Shown here in pieces: positions 8,992 through 16,936 of a stretch of 64,000 bases of DNA. The notes under the pieces are model-generated. The model saw only the letters and a list, made by a program, of their open reading frames with translations. It did not search any database and was not told the DNA's origin. A program made the position numbers and the translations under genes. Source of the DNA: Pseudomonas prosekii (lineage in GTDB: Bacteria > Pseudomonadota > Gammaproteobacteria > Pseudomonadales > Pseudomonadaceae); NCBI RefSeq assembly GCF_900105155.1, contig NZ_LT629762.1:5775501-5839500 (forward strand). Direction: 5' to 3'. Positions within the stretch are counted from its first letter, which is position 1. Every line of letters starts with the position of its first letter.

Positions 8992-10317
8992 ATGATCGAA
9001 GCGCCTGCCTTAAGACGTCTATTAGTGGTTGATCCTTGTGACGATTGCCATCGTCTTTTACCCGGTTTGCGCTCCGTTGGGTGGGATGTCGATAGCTGTA
9101 CGCTGGAAAACGCCGCCGCGCGAAGTTGCGATGTCGGCCTCTTGCGATTGCAGCCTTATCATCTGGACCGTCCCGACGCCGTCAAGGAACTGATCAGTCG
9201 TAGCGGCACCGAATGGATCGCCGTACTTAATCAGGAAGTCCTGCGTTTGCAGAACGTCGGGGACTTTGTCTGCGAGTGGTTTTTCGATTTTCACACGTTA
9301 CCGTTCGACGTCTCGCGGGTGCAGGTCACTCTTGGGCGCGCGTTCGGCATGGCGCGTTTGCGCGGGCAGGGCACGATCCACGTCAACCAGCCGGAACATG
9401 AATTGCTCGGTGACAGCAAGCCGATTCGCGAGCTGCGCAAGTTGCTGAGCAAATTGGCGCCGACCGAATCGCCAGTGCTGATCCGCGGCGAAAGCGGCAC
9501 CGGCAAAGAACTGGTCGCGCGCACGCTGCACCGCCAATCCCAGCGCCACAACCGGCCCTTCGTGGCGATCAATTGCGGGGCGATTCCCGAACACCTGATT
9601 CAATCCGAACTGTTTGGCCACGAAAAAGGCGCCTTTACCGGCGCCCATCAACGCAAGGTCGGGCGGATCGAAGCGGCCAACGGCGGCACATTGTTCCTCG
9701 ATGAAATCGGCGATTTGCCGCTGGAGTTGCAAGCCAATCTGCTGCGTTTTCTCCAGGAAAAACACATCGAGCGCGTCGGCGGCAGTCAGCCGATTCCGGT
9801 GGATGTGCGCGTATTGGCGGCAACCCACGTCGACCTCGAAGCGGCGATCGAAAAGAAGCGCTTTCGCGAAGATCTGTATTACCGCCTCAACGTCCTGCAA
9901 GTCGTCACCGCGCCGTTGCGCGAACGGCACGGCGATCTGTCGATGCTGGCCAACCACTTTTCGCACTTCTACAGCCATGAAACCGGGCGCCGACCGCGCA
10001 GTTTCAGCGAAGACGCGCTGATTGCCATGGGCAAACACGACTGGCCCGGCAACGTGCGCGAGTTGGCCAACCGGGTGCGGCGTGGTTTGGTATTGGCTGA
10101 AGGACGGCAGATCGAGGCCCGCGACTTGGGGCTGATGAGCCAGCAAAGTATCGCTGCGCCGATGGGGACGCTGGAAGACTACAAAACCCGCGCCGAGCGC
10201 CAGGCGTTATGCGATGTGTTGAACCGTCACAGTGACAACTTGAGTGTTGCGGCAAGAGTGCTGGGAGTGTCGCGGCCAACGTTCTACCGGTTGTTGCACA
10301 AACACCAGATTCGCTGA
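8992..10317 (+). CDS. Sigma54-dependent enhancer-binding protein with an atypical receiver-like N-terminus
   Basis: The 441-residue activator has three parts. Residues 1-125 look like a degenerate receiver (RLLVVDPCDDC...). Residues about 140-365 are the AAA+ sigma54-interaction module with Walker A GESGTGKE, the sigma54-contacting HEKGAFTGA loop, Walker B GGTLFLDEIGDLPL and the WPGNVRELANRVRR segment. Residues about 400-441 are a Fis-type helix-turn-helix (NLSVAARVLGVSRPTFYRLL). The domain order resembles FleQ/VpsR, c-di-GMP-responsive biofilm regulators; ligand binding here is conjecture. The gene is convergent with fapF, and the fap promoter region has a sigma54 promoter plus repeated dyads, so it is the natural candidate activator of the amyloid operon. 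Confidence 0.9.
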   Translation: MIEAPALRRLLVVDPCDDCHRLLPGLRSVGWDVDSCTLENAAARSCDVGLLRLQPYHLDRPDAVKELISRSGTEWIAVLNQEVLRLQNVGDFVCEWFFDFHTLPFDVSRVQVTLGRAFGMARLRGQGTIHVNQPEHELLGDSKPIRELRKLLSKLAPTESPVLIRGESGTGKELVARTLHRQSQRHNRPFVAINCGAIPEHLIQSELFGHEKGAFTGAHQRKVGRIEAANGGTLFLDEIGDLPLELQANLLRFLQEKHIERVGGSQPIPVDVRVLAATHVDLEAAIEKKRFREDLYYRLNVLQVVTAPLRERHGDLSMLANHFSHFYSHETGRRPRSFSEDALIAMGKHDWPGNVRELANRVRRGLVLAEGRQIEARDLGLMSQQSIAAPMGTLEDYKTRAERQALCDVLNRHSDNLSVAARVLGVSRPTFYRLLHKHQIR

Positions 10318-10333
10318 CACTTTCAACTTGAAC

Positions 10334-10363
10334 AAAAAGCCCCGCATCGCTGCGGGGCTTTTT
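10334..10363. terminator. Bidirectional intrinsic terminator between the activator gene and fapF
   Basis: AAAAAGCCCCGCA-TCGC-TGCGGGGCTTTTT is a perfect GC-rich stem flanked by A and T runs. It lies between two convergent stops (10317 and 10375) and can serve both strands. Confidence 0.93.
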
Positions 10364-10374
10364 CGTTATTGCGT

Positions 10375-11682
10375 TTAGAAGTAGTACGGAAACTTCAGGC
10401 TGAACTGAAAGTCGGGCGCATCGTCGGTCATGCCGATCGACAAGTTAGGCACGATCGTCAAGTTGTCGGTCGCCGCAATGGTCATGCCGACGTTGAAGTA
10501 ACCGGCGTTGGCATCGCTGGAGACCACCGATTGCCAGTCGCCGCCGTCCTGCTTGAGTTTGCTTTTCTTCTGGATCAGGTCAGACACCGAAAACGACATA
10601 CTCATCTTCTCGTTCAAGGCAAACGCGACGCCGGCGCCGATCTGGAAGCTGTCACCAATCCGCACTTTGCCCGGTGTTTTCTGATTGACCGTGGAACTGA
10701 TGTCGTCGAACGACTCCTCGAGGTTATGCGTATAGGAGAGGGTGCCGAACAGCACTGCCGGGTCGAAGGTTTTAACCAGCGAGATGCCCGGGGTAATCGA
10801 CCAGACGCCGTTACCGGTCGGCAAGTCGTCGGGCACAAACAAGTTGGTATTGCTTTGCGCCTGGCGCAGCTTGATCCCGAACGGCTCTTTGCCGGTCGGT
10901 GCCTTGACCCGCAAGGTAACCACGGCGTCCGGCGTGTTGACCGATTCGTCGAGGAACTTGTAGGCCACCCCGAAGTTGACGTCGCCCAGGGTCGGATCCT
11001 TGGTCACCGTCTCTTCGCTGGTAACCCCGGCGGCACCTTCGTTGGCGCCACCGGACTGGTAAGTCGACTCGCGGTAAACCACTGGCGCGTTGATGTCGAA
11101 CTGCCAACGGTTGTTGAAGTTGTAGCGACCGGTGAGGTCAAGTGTCCAGGTGTCAGCCTTGATGCGGTCGAGGTTAATGTTGCCCAGGAAGATCGAATCC
11201 AGCGCCAGGAAACCGTTAAGGATAAGTTGGCGAGTGTCGTAGCGGGCGTAAGTCACCCCGGTTTCAAAGCTGAACTTGCCGCCGCCGAAGAAGCCGCTGG
11301 CTTCGTCATACAAGTTGGACACGCTCTGCGCCGGTTGCGAATCGTCTGCCAGCGATTGCCCGTAAGATGCGCCGCCGCCCCCAGCGGCGCCTCCCGATGC
11401 AGCAGCGGCGCCGGTGCCGGTGGCGACGCGCTGATTGCCTTTCATGTCGGCCGGGGACTTGGCCAAGCGTTTAGGCTGTGGTGTCGCCGGTTGATCTTCA
11501 ACCTGGCGAACCCTTTGTTCGAGTACCGCTAATGCTTTTTGTTGTACTTCGTATCGTTGCTTCAGCTCCAGAAGTTCCTGTTTCAAGGTCTCTATGTCGG
11601 GGTCGGTCGCTGCCTGCACCATGACCGCCGGGAAAAGAGTGCTCAAACAAATAACTGCACGCAGTGATACTGATCGATACAT
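10375..11682 (-). CDS. fapF: Fap amyloid outer-membrane secretion pore FapF
   Basis: Last gene of fapABCDEF. FapF is the trimeric outer-membrane beta-barrel that exports the amyloid subunits. The 435-residue product has a signal peptide (ending VQAATDPD), a periplasmic coiled coil at residues about 27-62 ([27 protein letters not shown]), a Gly/Ala-rich linker, and a C-terminal barrel with alternating strands that ends in [11 protein letters not shown], a typical terminal aromatic for outer-membrane insertion. The length and architecture match characterised FapF. It follows fapE after 46 bp. Confidence 0.95.
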   Translation of the reverse strand: MYRSVSLRAVICLSTLFPAVMVQAATDPDIETLKQELLELKQRYEVQQKALAVLEQRVRQVEDQPATPQPKRLAKSPADMKGNQRVATGTGAAAASGGAAGGGGASYGQSLADDSQPAQSVSNLYDEASGFFGGGKFSFETGVTYARYDTRQLILNGFLALDSIFLGNINLDRIKADTWTLDLTGRYNFNNRWQFDINAPVVYRESTYQSGGANEGAAGVTSEETVTKDPTLGDVNFGVAYKFLDESVNTPDAVVTLRVKAPTGKEPFGIKLRQAQSNTNLFVPDDLPTGNGVWSITPGISLVKTFDPAVLFGTLSYTHNLEESFDDISSTVNQKTPGKVRIGDSFQIGAGVAFALNEKMSMSFSVSDLIQKKSKLKQDGGDWQSVVSSDANAGYFNVGMTIAATDNLTIVPNLSIGMTDDAPDFQFSLKFPYYF

Positions 11683-11728
11683 GAAATAAGCCGTCCCTTT
11701 AAGCCCAATGATCGAGACTCAGCGTAGT

Positions 11729-12496
11729 TCAATATCCTAGGCTGCGTAGTCCTTTGAGTTGCGTCAGATTGCAATCCAGAGCACCCAGGCTCGCGCCGTT
11801 ATTGTTAAGTACGACGTTGAGTTGGGTCATGTTGTTGACCGTGTTGCTACTGCCCAGTAACCGGGTGTTTTGCAACAGGCCGCCCTGGGCAATTTGCTGC
11901 AGCGCGGTGCCCTGATTGCCGCTGGCCTGAATCGCCATTTGCACGCCACTGGCGTTCGCCGAGACCGACACATTGCCAGCGGCATTGCTGCTGGAAATAG
12001 TCTGCCCGCTCACCAGCGCCTGACCCTGCGGGGCGGCGATTGGCGGCGGCGCGCTGGCCTCGGTGACGTTGATCGCCACATCGTTGTAGGCGGTGTTGCT
12101 GTCGCCGGCGGCGCGTACGCTTTGCGTTACGCCCTGGCTGGTGGCCAGGCCCGCGCCACCGACGACATTGCCGGTGCCCACGGCGGGCACCGAGGCGGCG
12201 TTGGCTCCGGCATTGGCGCCGGCGCCCACTTCCTGAATGGTTGAAACATAGAATTCGGGTTTTACCGTGGCTGCCTGGATCTGCATGGCGGTTGATGCGC
12301 CGATCAAGTCCCCGCTGGCGTTGCGCCAGGTACTGTTCATGACAATGCCGAAACTGATAATCCGTCCCGGCATGACATACCGACCACGCAGCTCGGCAAG
12401 CTCCTGGTCCTGTATTTCGATGGGTTTAAAACCGTTGGCGTAGCCGGATGCGCTCGCCGCCAGGCACGCGGCAGCCAGCCAGTATGAGGTTTTCAT
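11729..12496 (-). CDS. fapE: Fap amyloid-associated protein FapE
   Basis: FapE is a minor extracellular component found with Fap fibrils. The 255-residue product starts at 12496 (MKTSYWLAAACLAASA), where CGGGAGCAGCAA gives a ribosome site; the longer reading from 12568 lacks support. After the signal peptide comes a conserved head (FKPIEIQDQELAELRGRYVMPGRI), then low-complexity Ala/Gly/Ser/Asn sequence with amyloid-like pieces (GNVSVSANASGVQMAIQASG, NTVNNMTQLNVVLNN) and a single Cys near the end (LDCNLTQLKG). It lies 43 bp after the fapD stop. Confidence 0.93.
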   Translation of the reverse strand: MKTSYWLAAACLAASASGYANGFKPIEIQDQELAELRGRYVMPGRIISFGIVMNSTWRNASGDLIGASTAMQIQAATVKPEFYVSTIQEVGAGANAGANAASVPAVGTGNVVGGAGLATSQGVTQSVRAAGDSNTAYNDVAINVTEASAPPPIAAPQGQALVSGQTISSSNAAGNVSVSANASGVQMAIQASGNQGTALQQIAQGGLLQNTRLLGSSNTVNNMTQLNVVLNNNGASLGALDCNLTQLKGLRSLGY

Positions 12497-12539
12497 TTGC
12501 TGCTCCCGGAGCATCCTGCCCCAAATCATCATTTGGCGA

Positions 12540-13220
12540 TTAAAAGAAGTCGCTCTGTATGAAACCAAAATCCATCAGTTCAGCATCTTTGACCGGGTTG
12601 AAGTTATCCATCTTGTTCTTCGCGGTCAGCGGCGCGGGTGGGTCACGCAAAGCATTGGCTTTGTCGTAACCGGGGCCGACGATGGCGAAGACGATGCCGT
12701 TCCAACCTTTGACAAAGTCGTCATGGGAGTAGCGCTTGTGACCCAACACCGGGTCGCCGATATAAACGTGTTTCTTGTCGGCACGCTGCATCACCACGAA
12801 GTGCTTGTAGCCGCGAACTTCCATCAGTACCACCACCGGGATCGTTACAGCGTCGAGTTTCTCCGGCGGGATCTTGTAGCCACGGGCGCGCATGCCGATG
12901 CTTTCTATGTAGCGCTTCATGTCCAGCATGGAAAAACCTTGAGTACGTACAAGGTTCTGGTCAGCGTTGACCAACATGCCTTTGATGATGTGCTCCTCAT
13001 CGACGTCCAGCCAATAAGCCTGGCGTAACACCGTCGCCAGTGCGGCAGCGCCACAACTGAAGTCGGTTTTCTGTTCGACGATGTCGCTGAACTTGCGCTC
13101 ACGCACACTCTGTACCTGCTTGTAGACGAGGTTGCCGCCAGGCAGGGCGGCAATCGGCATCTGAGCGGCCTGGGTCAGGCCAGACAGGCAGATAAGTGCG
13201 AACAGGGCCGTTCTACGCAT
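12540..13220 (-). CDS. fapD: Fap system C39-type cysteine protease FapD
   Basis: The 226-residue protein has a signal peptide (MRRTALFALICLSGLTQAA) and a periplasmic C39 peptidase domain. Catalytic Cys is in DFSCGAAALATVLR (about residue 55), His in RGYKHFVVMQR and Asp in IGDPVLGHKRYS. C39 proteases usually cut double-glycine leaders; in the Fap system FapD is required for correct fibril secretion and processing. It is separated from fapC by a hairpin that may lower its expression relative to the structural genes. Confidence 0.95.
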   Translation of the reverse strand: MRRTALFALICLSGLTQAAQMPIAALPGGNLVYKQVQSVRERKFSDIVEQKTDFSCGAAALATVLRQAYWLDVDEEHIIKGMLVNADQNLVRTQGFSMLDMKRYIESIGMRARGYKIPPEKLDAVTIPVVVLMEVRGYKHFVVMQRADKKHVYIGDPVLGHKRYSHDDFVKGWNGIVFAIVGPGYDKANALRDPPAPLTAKNKMDNFNPVKDAELMDFGFIQSDFF

Positions 13221-13246
13221 GATCGATACGCCTTTGCGGACTGTGG

Positions 13247-13270
13247 AAAAGCCCCGTTGCCGGGGCTTTC
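13247..13270 (-). terminator. Intra-operon hairpin between fapC and fapD
   Basis: On the minus strand AAAGCCCCG-GCAA-CGGGGCTTT forms a 9-bp stem with a 4-nt loop, followed by TCCACAG. It lies 14 bp past the fapC stop and about 27 bp before the fapD start. It has the shape of a weak intrinsic terminator or an mRNA-stabilising 3' structure, and would let fapC be made in excess of fapDEF. Confidence 0.75.
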
Positions 13271-13283
13271 GGTTCGATCGCGA

Positions 13284-14282
13284 TTACAGGCAGGCTCTGC
13301 AACCTGCGGCGATGGACAGCGAGTTGCTTTGTTGGTTGCCAACACCCGAGGACACGTTGGCTCCGCCGTTGCCGGAGAAGTTGTTCATCGAGTTCTGCAT
13401 GATTGCAGTGTTGGTTACAGGGTCTTTCCAGCCATCTGGAGTCAGCACTTGCGAAGTGGTTACACCGGCCAGCCCGAATACGCCTACCGCTACGAAGTCG
13501 GAAGTGGAGTCACCGTTGCCGCCACCATGGCCGCCACGGTTGTTGCCCCAGCCGCCGCCATTACCGTTGTTGCCTTCGGTAGTTGCAGTGCCCGAAGCGA
13601 CGAATCCACCGGCCGCAGCAAAGGTGCTGGACAGGGTATCGGTGCGGGTGTTTTCCACGGCGTTGTTATCAACAGTCAGGCCCGAGGTGCTTTGGTTGGC
13701 TGCAGCAGCGGCTGCGGCTACACGACCACCCGAAACAGCGATTGCCAGGTTGTTTTTCTGTTGGTTGAAGTTGCCGGCCGTGACGTTGATCCCGATGTTG
13801 CCGGAACCGTTGTTGCCTGCGTTGGAGAGCACGGCCTGGTTGACGTTGGAGTAGTTGGCAACAGTGTTGCCGGTGTTGGTCTGAGTAGCGCTGGAAGCAG
13901 CAACGGCCGAACCGAAGATGAAGCTTTCGTCAGCGGTGGCCAGGGCCGCGGCGTTGTCTTGTTGGTTGCCGTCACCCGATGCCACGTTGGCACCCATGTT
14001 GCCGTTGGAGCCATTGAGCGAGTCGGCGGCAGCGGCGTTATTCAGCGTGCCCTGGTTGGTTACGGAGTTGCCGTCGTTGTCCTGGGCATCCAGCACGGTG
14101 GCCCCGGCACCGGCAGAGATGGACAGGATTTGATCCAGGGTTGGGCCTTGAGGCTGGTTGTTGCCATGCCCGTTGCCGTGCCCATTACCGTGACCATTGT
14201 CACGACCGCCTGCTTGAGCGGCGATTGCCATCACTGCGGCGAGCGCGAAAACCAGTGGTTTGAGAGCCGTTGTTGGTTTCAT
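13284..14282 (-). CDS. fapC: Major Fap amyloid fibril subunit FapC
   Basis: The 332-residue secreted amyloid has a signal peptide (ending AAQAGG), a His/Gly/Asn-rich stretch (NGHGNGHGNGHGNNQ) and three imperfect amyloid repeats separated by linkers. The repeat cores are MGANVASGDGNQQDNAAALA (about 100-120), IGINVTAGNFNQQKNNLAIA (about 165-190) and GGANVSSGVGNQQSNSLSIA (about 300-325). The protein ends with a C-x-x-C motif (GCRACL), a hallmark of FapC. GGAG precedes the ATG at 14282, 64 bp after fapB. Confidence 0.97.
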   Translation of the reverse strand: MKPTTALKPLVFALAAVMAIAAQAGGRDNGHGNGHGNGHGNNQPQGPTLDQILSISAGAGATVLDAQDNDGNSVTNQGTLNNAAAADSLNGSNGNMGANVASGDGNQQDNAAALATADESFIFGSAVAASSATQTNTGNTVANYSNVNQAVLSNAGNNGSGNIGINVTAGNFNQQKNNLAIAVSGGRVAAAAAAANQSTSGLTVDNNAVENTRTDTLSSTFAAAGGFVASGTATTEGNNGNGGGWGNNRGGHGGGNGDSTSDFVAVGVFGLAGVTTSQVLTPDGWKDPVTNTAIMQNSMNNFSGNGGANVSSGVGNQQSNSLSIAAGCRACL

Positions 14283-14346
14283 GGTGTTTCTCCGTGCTTA
14301 TTAGTTGGTTAAGTGTTGGTACTTTCTAATCGCACTGCGGTTTGGG

Positions 14347-14925
14347 TCAGTCAGCGACCCGGATGCTCAGGGTGTTAGCCATTCGGTTCCCCACCCCGGC
14401 GCTCTGGTTCACCTGGATTACCCCTCGGCTGCCGGTGAAGGCCTGGTCGCTGGTAACGACCTGGCGACTGCCGGTTGGGGCCTCAGTTGCTCCTGAGTCT
14501 GGTAACAACGCCACGTTCTGTTGTGAAAGGACGCTGTCGTCGATGCTTTGCGGGTTAGCACTGATGCTCACGCGCATCGCGTTGGCCATCTGATTGTTGG
14601 CCCCGGCGCTCTGGTTGACGCCGAGCACACCGTTGCCATTGCTGAATGAACTGCCGCCGATGGTCGCCGTCGCGTTCATCGCCGGGTTGGCGGCGGCGTC
14701 GAGGCTTTGGCGCACAGTGGTGGTCGCCGAGGCGTTGCTGCCGATGGCGATAGCGCGGGTGTTGGTCTGTTGCAGTTGATCGCCGGCCGCCTGGTTGACG
14801 TTGAAGTTGCCTTTGTACTGAGTGCCGGAATCCTGAATGTTGGCGTTGTTGACCACCGGTACATTGGAATCGGCCATGGCACTTGCACTGGCGAGCAGGG
14901 TGAGGAAAATCAGCGAACGATTCAT
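14347..14925 (-). CDS. fapB: Minor Fap amyloid subunit / nucleator FapB
   Basis: The 192-residue exported protein has a signal peptide (MNRSLIFLTLLASASAMA) and three amyloid repeats paralogous to those of FapC: FNVNQAAGDQLQQTNTRAIA, LGVNQSAGANNQMANAMRVS and IQVNQSAGVGNRMANTLSIR. FapB is thought to seed FapC polymerisation, like CsgB for curli. GGAGG overlaps the fapA stop and provides the ribosome site; the intergenic gap is 1 bp, so fapA and fapB are probably coupled. Confidence 0.95.
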   Translation of the reverse strand: MNRSLIFLTLLASASAMADSNVPVVNNANIQDSGTQYKGNFNVNQAAGDQLQQTNTRAIAIGSNASATTTVRQSLDAAANPAMNATATIGGSSFSNGNGVLGVNQSAGANNQMANAMRVSISANPQSIDDSVLSQQNVALLPDSGATEAPTGSRQVVTSDQAFTGSRGVIQVNQSAGVGNRMANTLSIRVAD

Positions 14926-14926
14926 C

Positions 14927-15376
14927 TCACTGGCCTCCCGCCATGCGGGTCAGCGGGGCGAGGCCGGACGTCATCGCGCGATTGATCGTGCCCGAGATCG
15001 CGCCGCCGCTGCCGCCACCGTGGCCGGCGCTCATGCCGGGCAAACCGTTGGGATTGGTCACCACGTTCATCCCGGGGACGCCGGAACCGTTCTGGGAAAT
15101 GATGTTGTTGCTGATCGAAGAACCGCTGGCGATGCTGGCAAAGTCGCCGTCGCTCAATTCGGCACTGCCGATGGTTTGCACCACGCGTTCCGAAGGGTTG
15201 GCGTTCACCGTGGTGGGGTAGGGGTCTTTGCCGCCATTGCGGCCGATGGCAATGGGTTGAACGTCACGTTGCAGCACAATGACGCCATTGCCTTCTGCCT
15301 GAACGTTGAAACTGAGCACTGAGCTGGCAGCGCATCCGATCAGCAGGCCGGTCAAACCTTTATTGAATGTCCCCAC
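14927..15376 (-). CDS. fapA: Fap chaperone-like periplasmic protein FapA
   Basis: First gene of the amyloid operon, 149 residues, with a GTG start at 15376 preceded by AGAAGGAATTGC. The signal peptide ends near SFNVQAEG. The mature part has the conserved NGVIVLQRDVQPIAIGRNG segment and a Gly-rich tail (GMSAGHGGGSGGAISG). FapA is reported to influence the FapB/FapC ratio in fibrils and is regarded as a chaperone-like factor. A sigma54 promoter candidate lies about 55-70 bp upstream. Confidence 0.92.
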   Translation of the reverse strand: MGTFNKGLTGLLIGCAASSVLSFNVQAEGNGVIVLQRDVQPIAIGRNGGKDPYPTTVNANPSERVVQTIGSAELSDGDFASIASGSSISNNIISQNGSGVPGMNVVTNPNGLPGMSAGHGGGSGGAISGTINRAMTSGLAPLTRMAGGQ

Positions 15377-15429
15377 GACGCAATTCCTTCTTTTAGTGGG
15401 CTGGCCCTGGTCAGCGTTGTGGAGGAAAG

Positions 15430-15445
15430 AGCGAAAGCTGTGCCG
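15430..15445 (-). promoter_or_regulatory. Candidate sigma54 (-24/-12) promoter of fapABCDEF
   Basis: The minus strand reads CGGCACAGCTTTCGCT. It has GG and GC separated by exactly 10 nt and matches the core consensus TGGCAC-N5-TTGC except for the first base and the T-to-C change at -14. It lies 55-70 bp upstream of the fapA start, leaving a leader of roughly 40 nt. Confidence 0.7.
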
Positions 15446-15507
15446 CTTTTGGATTGTTATTGAATTTCAGTGGGTTAGCTTTGGCGGGAACGGAGAAGCA
15501 AGTCGCA

Positions 15508-15679
15508 CTGTTTCAGCGCTGAGACAGCGTTCAGCCGCTGAAACACGCTGAATTGATCAAGAAGCTCTAGATCAACGCTTACCGGCGGGGTGTTTCAGGC
15601 GTTTAACAACTGCGATGACAGGATGATGAAGGGCTTTGTTTCGGGGTTTTTCGAGAGGAGGGTGTTTCAGCAATGGACA
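15508..15679. promoter_or_regulatory. Cluster of TGTTTCAG dyads, probable enhancer (UAS) for the fap promoter
   Basis: Four TGTTTCAG copies are seen: CTGTTTCAGCGCTGAGACAG (15508-15527, near-perfect palindrome), TTCAGCCGCTGAAACA (15530-15545), TGTTTCAGGCGTTTAACA (15591-15608) and TGTTTCAGCAATGGACA (15663-15679). They lie about 65-240 bp upstream of the sigma54 promoter, the usual position for a Fis-type enhancer-binding protein. The rest of the 355-bp gap between fapA and the next gene holds nothing else that I can identify. Confidence 0.6.
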
Positions 15680-15731
15680 CTTTTCCCCCAGAACAGGGGG
15701 AATAGATGGGGCAAACGCCCCAGTTCACGGG

Positions 15732-16256
15732 TCAGGAGGCCAGCAGACGAGTCACCACTTCGACGGCCAGATCGCGGCGCTCGGCCCAGTTTCCGCGGAG
15801 GATTTGAAACGGTTGTCGATGCTGTTCGAGCCATCCGTGGATCGCATCGAAGAATGCCCGGCGCTCGTCCAGCGACGGTTGGCAGCGCTGACCATCGTCC
15901 GTCCAGTCGACCTGTTCCGGCGACAGCAGCAAGTGCAAATCGTAATGTCGGCTGAGCAACTGCGCCTCGATCCACGCCGGGCAGCTGCCGAACAAGGTCT
16001 GGCTCCAGAGGATGTTGCTCAGCAAGTGCGTGTCGAGAATCAACAGACGCGGCTGCGCAGCGCGGGCCTGATCTTCCCATTGCAACTGGCCACGGGCGAT
16101 CTCGGGAATGTCGGCGAGGCAAGTGTCGCGCGGGTTTTCTTCGATGAAGCGGCGCACGTATTCATCCACCAGAACACCGCCGAAGCGTGCTTTCAACTCG
16201 GCGGCCAACCAGCTCTTGCCGCTGGATTCGGGGCCGGTGAGCACTAGCACTTTCAT
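15732..16256 (-). CDS. NadR-like ATPase / ribosylnicotinamide kinase domain protein
   Basis: The 174-residue P-loop protein starts MKVLVLTGPESSGKSWLA (Walker A GPESSGKS) and contains VDEYVRRFIEEN, LLILDTHLLSN and a C-terminal helical half. This matches the kinase domain of NadR, which phosphorylates nicotinamide riboside to NMN, standing alone without the HTH and NMN adenylyltransferase domains. It overlaps pnuC (NR importer) by 4 bp (ATGA), which strongly supports a trapping kinase for imported NR. The ORF could open 27 bp earlier but the overlap start at 16256 is the natural one. Confidence 0.85.
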   Translation of the reverse strand: MKVLVLTGPESSGKSWLAAELKARFGGVLVDEYVRRFIEENPRDTCLADIPEIARGQLQWEDQARAAQPRLLILDTHLLSNILWSQTLFGSCPAWIEAQLLSRHYDLHLLLSPEQVDWTDDGQRCQPSLDERRAFFDAIHGWLEQHRQPFQILRGNWAERRDLAVEVVTRLLAS

Positions 16257-16816
16257 GCGTGCAACGCCGGATCGGCGCGCCATTCACGCCAGCCTTGCAC
16301 GGCGATCACGGTGAACAAGGCGTAAAGCGCGGCGGTCAGGTACAGGCCTTTATAGATGAACAGGCCTACGAAGATCGTGTCGAGGACCACCCACATCGGC
16401 CAGCATTGCAGGCGTTTCTGCGCCATCCACATTTGCGCGACGAGGCTGAAACCGGTCAGCGCCGCGTCGAGCCACGGTTGCGCGGCGTCGGTCCAGTGCG
16501 CCATCGCGGCGCCGAGCAACAGGCTGCCAACCGCGCCGACCGCCAACCCGAGCGCCACCGAGCGATTATCCAGTTGAGTCACTTGGCGGCCATTGTGCGC
16601 GGCGCCGGCGCGGGTCCACTGCCACCAGCCGTAGAGTTGCAGCGCGGCGTAGACCACCTGCAGCAGCATGTCCGAATACAGCTTGACCTCGAAAAACACC
16701 CAGCTATAAAGCAGCACCATCACCAGCCCGATGGGCCAGCACCAGGGGTTCTGTTTGACCGTCAACCAAACGGCAATCACGCCGAGGACGGCAGCAAACA
16801 GTTCAAGCCCGGACAT
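16253..16816 (-). CDS. pnuC: Nicotinamide riboside transporter PnuC
   Basis: The 187-residue inner-membrane protein has about seven hydrophobic segments and the aromatic signature QLYGWWQWTRAG near residue 72, typical of PnuC vitamin transporters. PnuC moves nicotinamide riboside by facilitated diffusion, and phosphorylation by the coupled kinase downstream would trap it. The start at 16816 (MSGLELFAAVLG) has AGGAACCACC before it; a longer ORF to 16933 would add a poorly conserved extension. Confidence 0.9.
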   Translation of the reverse strand: MSGLELFAAVLGVIAVWLTVKQNPWCWPIGLVMVLLYSWVFFEVKLYSDMLLQVVYAALQLYGWWQWTRAGAAHNGRQVTQLDNRSVALGLAVGAVGSLLLGAAMAHWTDAAQPWLDAALTGFSLVAQMWMAQKRLQCWPMWVVLDTIFVGLFIYKGLYLTAALYALFTVIAVQGWREWRADPALHA

Positions 16817-16905
16817 GGTGGTTCCTATGAGGGGAAGTCGCAGAGGGAGCGGATTGTACCCAGATTGTCTGGCCAGGGCTCGCCCGAAGCTTCCAGACAC
16901 AAACC

Positions 16906-16935
16906 CTGTAGGAGCGAGCAGGCTCACTCCCACAG
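16906..16935. repeat. REP palindrome
   Basis: CTGTAGGAGCGAGC / GCTCACTCCCACAG form an imperfect inverted repeat immediately after the chemoreceptor stop (16937). It probably acts as the 3' end structure for that gene. Confidence 0.75.
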
Positions 16936-16936
16936 G

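Noticed and set aside
14180..14220. NGHGNGHGN repeat of FapC as a separate DNA repeat or metal-binding protein
   Set aside because: It is a short low-complexity segment just after the FapC signal peptide, consistent with the known variable N-terminal region of FapC.
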